Below, piece by piece: positions 1 to 5,581 of a stretch of DNA of 6,536 nucleotides. The notes beneath the pieces are model-generated. The model was not told the DNA's origin. It made no database searches and worked only from the letters and a program-made list of their open reading frames with translations. The stretch covers positions 1 to 6,536 of the forward strand of contig JAPLBI010000197.1 of assembly GCA_026392815.1 (NCBI GenBank), written 5' to 3'. Within the stretch, counting starts at the first letter, position 1. Every line of letters starts with the position of its first letter. This stretch comes from Actinomycetota bacterium. Its GTDB lineage: Bacteria; Actinomycetota; Actinomycetes; Nanopelagicales; Nanopelagicaceae. The position numbers were made by a program, and so were the translations under genes.

Positions 1-1
1 A

Positions 2-913
2 TTAATCCGCGCGTACACGCCATTTTTATGGATTGCTGGCGTTATCGGACTTACCTTGGTTTTGATTCCGGGAATTGGTGATGAAGTAAATGGTGCAAAG
101 GCGTGGATTGGCTTGCCAGGCGGATTCCAAGTACAGCCAGCCGAGCTCGCAAAGATTTCAATCATCGTTGGTATGTCGATGATTTTATCTGAGCGCAACC
201 ATGATTCAGATTCGCCTTCTCATCGAGATGTTATGCAGGCCTTGGTTATCGCCGCTATTCCAGTTCTCTTAATTCTGGCTCAACCGGATATGGGAACTGT
301 TTTTATCATTAGCATCGCTGTCGTAACCATCATTGCAGTATCTGGCGCTCCACTGCGCTGGGTGGCAGGCCTACTTCTAGTGGCGGTAATAGGTAGCTTT
401 GCAGCAGTGCAAGTCGGCGTTATAAATGATTATCAAGTAAAACGTTTGCAAGCTTTCGTTGATCCAAATGCAGATTCGCAAGGGAGTGGTTACCAGTTAC
501 GTCAGGCGCGAATCACAGTGGGTTCTGGCGGCTTGCTTGGTACAGGTTTATTTAATGGCCCACAAACAAATGGCCGCTTTGTGCCAGAACAACAAACCGA
601 CTTTATCTTTACAGTTGCAGGAGAGCAGTTAGGTTTTCTCGGTTGCGGTTTTATCATTCTCTTATATCTTTTGATTTTGATGCGAGCATTTGGAATTGCG
701 CGAAGATCTAGTGACCCCTATGGAAAATTAGTTTGTACGGGAGTTATCGCTTGGTTTGCATTTCAAACATTTGAAAACATTGGAATGACTCTAGGCATGA
801 TGCCTATGACTGGCGTACCGCTGCCATTCCTGTCTTATGGAGGCTCAAGCATGTTCGCCAATATGATCGGATTTGGTCTATTGCAAAATGTGAACGCTCG
901 ACACCGCGGCTAA
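2..913 (+). CDS. rodA: RodA, SEDS-family peptidoglycan glycosyltransferase (5' end outside window)
   Basis: Polytopic membrane enzyme of the SEDS family (RodA/FtsW/SpoVE) that polymerises lipid II into glycan strands during cell elongation, together with a class B PBP. The frame is open from base 2, so the gene starts upstream; about 303 residues are visible and roughly 70-100 are missing against the usual 370-400. The TTG at 56 is an internal Leu codon, not the start. Visible family motifs are NGAKAWIGLPGGFQVQPAELAK near the left end, GYQLRQARITVGSGG, PEQQTDFIF and the C-terminal TGVPLPFLSYGGSS (809-850). The Asp codon at 599-601 (TDFIF) aligns with the catalytic Asp known in RodA. Several hydrophobic segments lie between them. 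The protein ends shortly after the last membrane segment (NARHRG), unlike many FtsW proteins. RodA rather than FtsW is inferred from this short tail and from the position before rne-rplU-rpmA-obg, where Streptomyces also carries its mre/rodA cluster. No disruption is seen. Confidence 0.93.
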   Translation, partial: LIRAYTPFLWIAGVIGLTLVLIPGIGDEVNGAKAWIGLPGGFQVQPAELAKISIIVGMSMILSERNHDSDSPSHRDVMQALVIAAIPVLLILAQPDMGTVFIISIAVVTIIAVSGAPLRWVAGLLLVAVIGSFAAVQVGVINDYQVKRLQAFVDPNADSQGSGYQLRQARITVGSGGLLGTGLFNGPQTNGRFVPEQQTDFIFTVAGEQLGFLGCGFIILLYLLILMRAFGIARRSSDPYGKLVCTGVIAWFAFQTFENIGMTLGMMPMTGVPLPFLSYGGSSMFANMIGFGLLQNVNARHRG

Positions 914-988
914 TTCAGGCGCAAACCCCGCTCATTTCGCGCTTTACCCCTTTCGTCTGGCATACTTACCCCAACAGTTCAGCGCGGC

Positions 989-1006
989 TCGCGAACCAAT
1001 TCGCGG
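989..1006 (+). promoter_or_regulatory. Inverted repeat in the rodA-rne gap
   Basis: CGCGAA (990-995) pairs perfectly with TTCGCG (1000-1005) across a CCAA loop, with an extra T-G wobble pair outside. No T-tract follows, so it is either a leader hairpin or a U-less 3' end of the rodA transcript. Its function is not known. Confidence 0.4.
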
Positions 1007-1073
1007 CACACAGCCAGCGGCGGACTAACACAGAAGTACACACAGAGATTTGCTTGAAGGATTTGACCCAAGT

Positions 1074-1093
1074 GCGCATCCCGTTCGGGGCGC
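1074..1093 (+). promoter_or_regulatory. GC-rich hairpin in the rne leader
   Basis: GCGC (1074-1077) and CCC (1080-1082), separated by a two-base AT bulge, pair with GGGGCGC (1087-1093) around a GTTC loop, giving seven G-C/C-G pairs. It directly precedes a CTAGCTAG palindrome (1093-1100). No T-tract follows. It is a plausible RNA structure with no assigned role. Confidence 0.4.
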
Positions 1094-1122
1094 TAGCTAG
1101 TTAAGTATCTACAAGCCAGAGC

Positions 1123-1138
1123 GCGTTTATTTAAACGC
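1123..1138 (+). promoter_or_regulatory. Hairpin directly upstream of the rne ribosome binding site
   Basis: GCGTTT (1123-1128) pairs perfectly with AAACGC (1133-1138) around an AU-only ATTT loop, ending two bases before the rne Shine-Dalgarno AGAGGA (1141-1146). A hairpin with an A/U loop this close to the ribosome binding site could affect translation or offer an RNase E target. That function is inference; the pairing is directly visible. Confidence 0.4.
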
Positions 1139-1195
1139 ATAGAGGATTTGGTGCCATGGCGATTGAGCCAAAGTCACCGCGCAAACGTGCGGTGA

Positions 1196-1299
1196 CAAAG
1201 ATTAGTAAGAAGAAAGCCTTCGATCCCTGTCCCAATTTTTCAGGCTGCTCCAGAAGAGAAAGCCCCGAAGGCTGCAGCAAAGAAGAGCGCGAAGAAAGT
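1196..1299 (+). other. Zone of the one-base frameshift in rne
   Basis: Frame 1 codes for the rne N-terminus from 1156 and stops at TGA 1300-1302. Frame 2, which carries the rest of the gene, opens only after TGA 1193-1195. The switch therefore lies between these stops. The most natural join is near 1212-1222 (AAAGCCTTCG), giving ...KKK then PSIPVPIFQAAPEEK or a close variant. The gene length (2,137 bases) is one base more than a multiple of three, as expected for one extra base. The exact base cannot be fixed by eye. Confidence 0.75.
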
Positions 1300-1636
1300 T
1301 GAATCTCCAAGCGAAGCAAAAGAATCAGTAGAGAAGGTAAGTACTTCTGCAGCAGCGCCTGAATCTGACGACGCTGAAGATTCCGATGGTCGTGGTGGAC
1401 GCAATCGCCGCCGCCGTCGTGGTGGACGCGGTCGCCGTAAGCCAGGTGCAGATGGTGCCGACGCTAACGCTTCAGATGAAGGCACTGATAGTTCAGAGGA
1501 TTCCAGCGAAGATTCCGCAGAAGGTACAACACATCGTCGTCGCCGTCGCCGCCGTGCAACTGGCGAAGGTGTAACACCTGGCGAGACTGTTGATGAAGAT
1601 GGCGTAATAACAGTTGTTAAGGTCCGTGAAGTTCGC

Positions 1637-1678
1637 GAACGTACCGAACGTCCTGCGCGCGCAGAACGTACCGAACGT
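1637..1678 (+). repeat. In-phase 15-base direct repeat, 27-base period, in the rne Arg-rich region
   Basis: GAACGTACCGAACGT occurs at 1637-1651 and again, identically, at 1664-1678. The 27-base period is nine codons and codes for ERTERPARA followed by ERTERGTRS. It lies in the disordered Arg/Glu-rich N-terminal extension of RNase E, where repeat expansion is well tolerated. Confidence 0.8.
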
Positions 1679-2020
1679 GGAACACGTAGCCGTGGTCGCG
1701 ATCGCGATCGTGGCGGACGGAACGAAAACCGTGGAGATTATCGCGAGCCATATCGCCGTCGCGGCACAGTAATTACCGATGGAGAGTTCTTAGCTCGTCG
1801 TGAAAATGTCGATCGCGAGATGGTCGTTCGCCAGATTGGTGATCGCATTCAGATCGCCGTTATCGAAGATAAGGTCATGGTTGAGCACTATGTAAACCGT
1901 AATGCCAACGTTTCTTACGTCGGCAACGTTTATCTCGGTCGCGTACAGAACGTTCTTCCATCTATGGAAGCTGCATTCGTTGATATCGGCAAGGGCCGCA
2001 ACGCTGTTCTATATGCCGGT

Positions 2021-2023
2021 TAA
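2021..2023 (+). other. In-frame TAA stop inside the S1 domain of rne
   Basis: Translation reads ...NAVLYAG, stop, VNWDAAGISETQPRKIE in one continuous frame. In actinobacterial RNase E/G this site normally reads YAGEVNWDAAG, so TAA replaces an expected Glu codon; GAA to TAA is a single G-to-T change. Homology resumes immediately after the stop with no frame change. Confidence 0.85.
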
Positions 2024-3147
2024 GTTAACTGGGATGCTGCAGGTATCTCTGAAACTCAACCACGTAAAATTGAAATGGTTTTAAAGACCGGTCAACCTGT
2101 TCTTGTACAAGTTACTAAGGATCCAATCGGTCAAAAGGGTGCGCGCTTAACTAGCCAGATCTCACTTCCTGGTCGTTATGTTGTCTATGTTCCTGGCGGC
2201 GGAATGAGCGGTATTTCAAAGCGCCTTCCTGAATCAGAGCGCACCCGACTAAAGGCGATCTTAAAGAACTTAATCCCTGAAGAAGCGGGCGTAATTGTTC
2301 GCACCGCTGCTGAAGGCGTTAGCGAAGAAGAACTCACCAACGATGTCGCACGCCTAAAAGCGCAGTGGGAAGATATTTATCAGAAATCTGAAAATCCAAA
2401 CTTCCACGCACCAGCGCTTCTGCTCTCTGAGCCAGATCTTGCAGTGCGCGTTATCCGCGATATCTTCAATGAAGATTTCCGCAAACTTACAATTCAAGGC
2501 AATGAAGCCTGGGAAGAGATCAGCTCTTACCTCGGATCTATCGCTCCTGAACTCGTAACTAAACTTGAGAAGTACGTAGGTAAAGGCGATCTATTCGCTG
2601 ACTTCCGCGTTGAAGAACAACTGGCTAAGGCATTTGATCGCAAGGTTTATCTGCCTTCAGGTGGTTCGCTAGTTATCGATCGCACTGAAGCGATGATCGT
2701 TATCGACGTTAACACGGGTAAATTCATCGGTAAGGGTGGAAACCTCGAAGAGACTGTTACCAAGAACAACTTGGAAGCAGCCGAAGAAATTGCTCGCCAA
2801 CTTCGCTTGCGCGACCTTGGCGGAATTATCGTTATCGACTTTATCGATATGGTTCTTGAATCAAACCGTGATGCCGTTCTTCGTCGCCTAGTTGAATGCC
2901 TTGGTCGCGATCGCACTAAGCATCAGGTTGCAGAAGTAACTTCACTTGGTTTGGTACAAATGACACGTAAGCGCGTTGGCCAAGGTTTGATCGAAGCCTT
3001 CTCAACAACTTGCGATTCATGTGCTGGTCGCGGAATTCATATCCATATGGAGCCGGTAAAGATGAAAGCGCCTATGCCACAAGTAAATTCACAATCAGCA
3101 TCACATGATGATGCCGATGAATCTGAGGCAACGGAACATGAATTCCA

Positions 3148-3177
3148 TGAGACTCTAAATACTGAGACTCTAAATAC
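3148..3177 (+). repeat. 15-base perfect tandem duplication in the rne acidic tail
   Basis: TGAGACTCTAAATAC (3148-3162) is repeated exactly at 3163-3177 with no gap, coding for ETLNT-ETLNT. It is an in-frame slippage-type duplication in the disordered acidic C-terminal tail, outside the catalytic core. Confidence 0.85.
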
Positions 3178-3304
3178 CGAAGAGCCAGATACTGAAACGT
3201 CATCTAATACTGACGCAGATGTAGAAGTAGAAGCCAAGCCAGCCGGACGACGTCGTCGCCGGGCTGCTTCCAGCGGGATCATCACCGCCTAGAAAAGCCT
3301 CAAT

Positions 3305-3334
3305 TTGACCCTAGGGGTACGAAATCCGTACCCT
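3305..3334 (+). promoter_or_regulatory. Candidate housekeeping sigma promoter of rplU-rpmA
   Basis: TTGACC (3305-3310) and TACCCT (3329-3334) are 18 bases apart and fit the actinobacterial vegetative pattern, TTGACN with a TANNNT -10. Transcription would start near 3340, leaving a leader of about 58 bases before the rplU GTG. The -10 is GC-rich and lies within an inverted repeat, which lowers confidence. Confidence 0.45.
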
Positions 3335-3337
3335 TAG
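3311..3337 (+). promoter_or_regulatory. 11-bp inverted repeat between rne and rplU (operator or U-less terminator)
   Basis: CTAGGGGTACG (3311-3321) pairs with CGTACCCTTAG (3327-3337) across an AAATC loop: eleven pairs with one G-T wobble. It begins 19 bases after the rne stop codon. Two readings compete. It could be a terminator for rne, although no T-tract follows, or a protein operator, because it fills the spacer and covers the -10 of the candidate rplU promoter. Confidence 0.55.
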
Positions 3338-3342
3338 CCTCT

Positions 3343-3391
3343 GCTCGAAAGAAGCCCACCTGGGCCTCATGAGCGTGAACTGAACTGGAGC
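3343..3391 (+). promoter_or_regulatory. Small structured leader of rplU with alternative pairings
   Basis: A GCCC/GGGC hairpin (3354-3357 with 3362-3365, loop ACCT) is enclosed by GCTC (3343-3346) pairing with GAGC (3371-3374). The same GCTC could instead pair with GAGC at 3388-3391, which contains part of the rplU Shine-Dalgarno. Ribosomal protein leaders are often autoregulatory, and an L21 leader is known in Firmicutes. The stems here are short, so this is only a candidate. Confidence 0.3.
3387..3390 (+). promoter_or_regulatory. Shine-Dalgarno of rplU supporting the GTG start
   Basis: GGAG sits eight bases before GTG 3399. Translation from that GTG gives [11 protein letters not shown], the canonical L21 N-terminus, so the non-ATG start is secure. 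Confidence 0.75.
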
Positions 3392-3398
3392 AAGAATC

Positions 3399-3713
3399 GT
3401 GTACGCAATCGTTAAAGCTGGCGGACGCCAGGAGAAAGTCACCGTTGGTGAAACCATCACTGTCGATCGCATCGACCAGGCTGCTGGTGCAACCGTAACT
3501 TTTCCTGCGCTACTTGTCGTAGACGGTGCCAGCGTTACAACAGATGCAAAAGTTCTTAGCGGTGTAAAAGTTACCGGCGAAGTAATTGACGAAGTAAAGT
3601 GCCCAAAGATCGACATCCTTCGTTACATGAACAAGACCGGTTACCGTCGTCGTCAAGGTTTCCGTGCACAGCAAACTCGAGTCAAGATCACCGCTATTAG
3701 CGGCGTGAAATAA
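3399..3713 (+). CDS. rplU: 50S ribosomal protein L21 (bL21)
   Basis: Component of the large ribosomal subunit that binds 23S rRNA. The 104 residues match the usual length of about 103, from the N-terminal [11 protein letters not shown] through [16 protein letters not shown] and [19 protein letters not shown] to VKITAI at the end. GGRQ in place of GGKQ, together with KIDILRY and GYRRRQG, is typical of actinobacterial L21. The start is GTG, with GGAG eight bases upstream. The rpmA start lies 11 bases after the TAA stop, and the rpmA Shine-Dalgarno (AAGGGG, 3712-3717) overlaps that stop, so the two are one operon with probable translational coupling. Expression is likely driven by the candidate promoter at 3305-3334. 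Confidence 0.98.
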   Translation: MYAIVKAGGRQEKVTVGETITVDRIDQAAGATVTFPALLVVDGASVTTDAKVLSGVKVTGEVIDEVKCPKIDILRYMNKTGYRRRQGFRAQQTRVKITAISGVK

Positions 3714-3724
3714 GGGGCTGAACA

Positions 3725-3982
3725 ATGGCAAGTAAGAAGGGTGTCTCCTCGACACGTAACGGTCGCGATTCCAATCCGCAATACCTCGGTATCAAGCGCT
3801 TTGGCGGACAAGTAGTAAACGCTGGTGAAATTTTGGTTCGTCAACGCGGAACATATTTCCACCCAGGAAAGAACGTAGGTCGCGGTAAGGATGACACTCT
3901 CTTTGCACTCGCTGCAGGTGCAGTTGAATTCGGTCGCGCTCGCGGTCGCCGTGTAGTGAACGTGGTTGCACCGGTCGCTTAA
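3725..3982 (+). CDS. rpmA: 50S ribosomal protein L27 (bL27)
   Basis: Large-subunit protein whose N-terminal tail reaches the peptidyl transferase centre. The 85 residues are full length and strongly conserved: [57 protein letters not shown] and a terminal RGRRVVNVV. The ATG is preceded by AAGGGG (3712-3717) with seven bases between. There is no cleavable N-terminal extension of the kind processed by Prp in Staphylococcus. The tail reads MASKKG, with Ser where many bacteria have His (MAHKKG), a mild departure. It is the last gene of the rplU-rpmA operon; a strong terminator begins about 13 bases after the stop. Confidence 0.98.
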   Translation: MASKKGVSSTRNGRDSNPQYLGIKRFGGQVVNAGEILVRQRGTYFHPGKNVGRGKDDTLFALAAGAVEFGRARGRRVVNVVAPVA

Positions 3983-3995
3983 TTTAGGTTTCTCA

Positions 3996-4030
3996 AAGAG
4001 AGCGAGCCGCGTTCGTGGCTCGCTCTTTTT
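3996..4030 (+). terminator. Intrinsic terminator of the rplU-rpmA operon
   Basis: AGAGCGAGCC (3999-4008) pairs perfectly with GGCTCGCTCT (4017-4026). The loop region can close two further pairs, and an A-run upstream pairs with the T-run downstream. TTTTT follows at the foot of the stem (4026-4030). This is a textbook rho-independent terminator 13 bases after the rpmA stop. Confidence 0.93.
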
Positions 4031-4032
4031 AT

Positions 4033-4063
4033 TTCACAAAATTTTAGAGATTTAAACTATAAG
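4033..4063 (+). promoter_or_regulatory. Candidate promoter of obg(-proB)
   Basis: The stretch between the terminator and obg is AT-rich. TAAACT (4053-4058) fits the actinobacterial TANNNT -10, and TATAAG (4058-4063) is an overlapping alternative. TTCACA (4033-4038) is a weak -35, 14 or 19 bases away respectively. A promoter is expected here because the strong terminator cuts obg off from rpmA, but the exact elements are uncertain. Confidence 0.45.
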
Positions 4064-4090
4064 CACTAAACCAGAAGGGAGCGTTAAGAG

Positions 4091-5581
4091 ATGGCAACAT
4101 TCGTAGATCGCGTAACGCTCTATGCCGCTGCTGGAAAAGGTGGCGATGGTTGCGTCTCTGTTAAGCGCGAAAAATTTAAACCACTTGGCGGCCCAGATGG
4201 TGGAAACGGTGGACGCGGCGGCGACATTATCTTGATCGTCGATTCCAGCGTTACAACGCTCCTTGATTTTCACCATTCCCCACACCGCAAAGCAACTTCA
4301 GGATCACAAGGCTATGGCGATCGCAAAGATGGCACATACGGTGAAGATTTAATTCTTCCTGTTCCAAATGGCACAGTTATCTTTGACGATAAAGGAAATC
4401 AACTCGCAGATTTAATTGGCGTCGGTACAACATTTCTTGCGGCACAAGGCGGACATGGCGGCCTGGGCAACTTAGCTCTCTCATCATCAAAGCGTCGCGC
4501 ACCAGGTTTTGCACTCCTTGGCGAACCAGGTGAAGAACGCACTCTCTACTTAGAACTTAAATCAGTTGCTGATATCGCACTTGTTGGATATCCAAGCGCT
4601 GGAAAATCTTCGTTAATTGCCGCAATTTCTGCTGCACGCCCAAAGATCGCTGACTATCCATTTACAACTTTGGTTCCAAACTTAGGTGTTGTTCAGGCAG
4701 GCGATACTCGCTTTACCGTTGCCGATGTTCCAGGGTTAATTCCAGGAGCCTCACAAGGTAAAGGTTTGGGTCTTGAGTTCTTGCGCCACGTCGAACGCTG
4801 CGTTGCACTTGTTCATGTACTCGATTGTGGAACTCTGGAGACAGATCGCAACCCAATTACAGATCTTGAAATCATTGAATCTGAACTTGCACAGTACGGT
4901 GGCCTCGAAGATCGCGTTCGTATTATTGCTTTAAATAAAATTGATCTACCTGACGGCCAAGCAATGGCCGATATGGTTGCGCAAACGTTACGCGATAAGG
5001 GCTATGAGGTTTATGCAGTCTCTGCGGCAAGCCGTGCAGGTTTAACTGAACTTCTCTACGCCATGGCGCGCCTTGTACAAAAAGCGCGCGCTGAAGCAGT
5101 AACAGAAGAACGCACTCGCATCATCTTGCGCCCAACTGCGGTTGATGATTCAGGATTTACCGTTCGCGCCAATGCCGATGGTTCATTTAGCGTTCGCGGA
5201 CAGAAAGTTGTTCGTTGGGTTCGCCAGACTAACTTTAAAAATGCTGAAGCAATTGGTTACTTGGCAGATCGCTTGGCACAGCTCGGAGTAGAAAAAGAGT
5301 TGTTCAAGCATGGCGCGGTCGCTGGAAGCGAAGTACGTATCGGCTCTGGCGATAATGAAGTTGTCTTCGAATGGGAGCCAACTATTGAAGCGGGCGCCGA
5401 ACAATTAGCCGGTCATCTACATCGCCGCGGCGAAGACTCACGCTTAGAAGGCTCATGGGTTGTAGAAGAACGCGTTGTCGATCAGCTAAGTGATGATGAA
5501 ATTGCGCAACAATGGGAGTACAACGTGGAGGACCCACATACTCCACGCTTAATGGATCCAACACCAGCAGAGGATAAGTAA
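4091..5581 (+). CDS. obg: Obg GTPase (CgtA/ObgE), late 50S assembly factor
   Basis: Slow GTPase that binds the 50S subunit late in assembly and is linked to growth and stress control in several bacteria. It has 496 residues. The Obg fold, about 1-158, is Gly-rich ([36 protein letters not shown]). The G domain, about 160-331, has G1 GYPSAGKS (166-173), G2 DYPFTT (188-193), G3 DVPG (212-215), G4 NKID (282-285) and G5 SAAS (311-314). The C-terminal OCT domain, about 345-430, includes [21 protein letters not shown] and [10 protein letters not shown]. About 65 acidic, probably disordered residues follow. All GTP-binding motifs are intact. The ATG has an excellent Shine-Dalgarno, AGAAGGGAG (4073-4081), nine bases upstream. 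It is isolated from rpmA by the terminator and directly abuts proB, so obg-proB is a likely operon. Confidence 0.98.
   Translation: MATFVDRVTLYAAAGKGGDGCVSVKREKFKPLGGPDGGNGGRGGDIILIVDSSVTTLLDFHHSPHRKATSGSQGYGDRKDGTYGEDLILPVPNGTVIFDDKGNQLADLIGVGTTFLAAQGGHGGLGNLALSSSKRRAPGFALLGEPGEERTLYLELKSVADIALVGYPSAGKSSLIAAISAARPKIADYPFTTLVPNLGVVQAGDTRFTVADVPGLIPGASQGKGLGLEFLRHVERCVALVHVLDCGTLETDRNPITDLEIIESELAQYGGLEDRVRIIALNKIDLPDGQAMADMVAQTLRDKGYEVYAVSAASRAGLTELLYAMARLVQKARAEAVTEERTRIILRPTAVDDSGFTVRANADGSFSVRGQKVVRWVRQTNFKNAEAIGYLADRLAQLGVEKELFKHGAVAGSEVRIGSGDNEVVFEWEPTIEAGAEQLAGHLHRRGEDSRLEGSWVVEERVVDQLSDDEIAQQWEYNVEDPHTPRLMDPTPAEDK

Larger units (their letters stand above)
914..1155 (+). promoter_or_regulatory. 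rodA-rne intergenic region, probable structured rne leader
   Basis: No coding frame with gene-like content is seen on either strand in these 242 bases. The region holds at least three inverted repeats (989-1006, 1074-1093, 1123-1138), none followed by a T-tract, so I do not call an intrinsic terminator for rodA. A TTGACC at 1063-1068 has no matching -10 at normal spacing, so no promoter can be placed with confidence. A long structured untranslated leader would fit rne: in E. coli the rne 5' UTR mediates autoregulation by RNase E. That role here is inference. The last bases hold the rne Shine-Dalgarno AGAGGA (1141-1146). Confidence 0.4.
1156..3292 (+). pseudogene. rne: Ribonuclease E/G (Rne/Rng family), reading frame broken by a frameshift and an in-frame stop
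   Basis: Single-strand-specific endoribonuclease of mRNA decay and rRNA/tRNA maturation. ATG 1156 follows the Shine-Dalgarno AGAGGA with nine bases between, and opens a basic N-terminus (MAIEPKSPRKRAVTKISKKK). This frame ends at TGA 1300-1302, while homology continues one frame over, which has no start codon between 1196 and 1820. Parts in order: Lys/Ala-rich and Arg/acidic disordered stretch (to about 1760); S1 RNA-binding domain (about 1811-2070) interrupted by TAA 2021-2023; RNase E/G catalytic core with ISLPGRYVVYVP, IDVN (Asp 2705-2707, Asn 2711-2713), ARQLRLRDLGG and IVIDFIDM (Asp 2837-2839), the metal-binding residues of the family; zinc-link CDSC (Cys 3011-3013 and 3020-3022); acidic tail ending in a five-Arg run. 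Corrected length is about 711 residues, normal for actinobacteria. A gene caller would report only 1820-2023 and 2075-3292; ATG 2075 lacks a ribosome binding site. RNase E is usually essential, so sequence error is a serious alternative to decay. Confidence 0.9.

Noticed and set aside
56..58. TTG at 56 as the start of rodA
   Set aside because: The same frame is open to base 2 with RodA-like hydrophobic sequence, and the visible protein is too short for the family, so this is an internal Leu.
1063..1068. TTGACC as the -35 of an rne promoter
   Set aside because: No -10-like hexamer lies 16-19 bases downstream; the sequence there is GC-rich hairpin.
1240..1485. Minus-strand Arg/Pro-rich frame
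   Set aside because: Antisense shadow of the Arg/Ala/Glu-rich part of rne; low complexity and no ribosome binding site.
1386..1574. Plus-strand Val/Ala-rich frame inside rne
   Set aside because: Out-of-frame shadow of the CGT/CGC-rich region; the rne frame across it carries the family-like sequence.
1698..1705. GCGATCGC as a cyanobacterial HIP1 element
   Set aside because: All copies are in coding phase as GAT-CGC, and the gene content is actinobacterial, so codon-pair use explains them.
2075..2077. ATG 2075 as a genuine start of a separate catalytic RNase gene
   Set aside because: There is no Shine-Dalgarno upstream, and conserved S1-domain sequence continues in frame from before the TAA through 2024-2074, so this is the downstream part of one broken gene.
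1902..2084. Plus-strand overlapping 60-residue frame spanning the internal TAA
   Set aside because: Out of frame with the S1 domain and no family resemblance; it is not a bypass of the stop.
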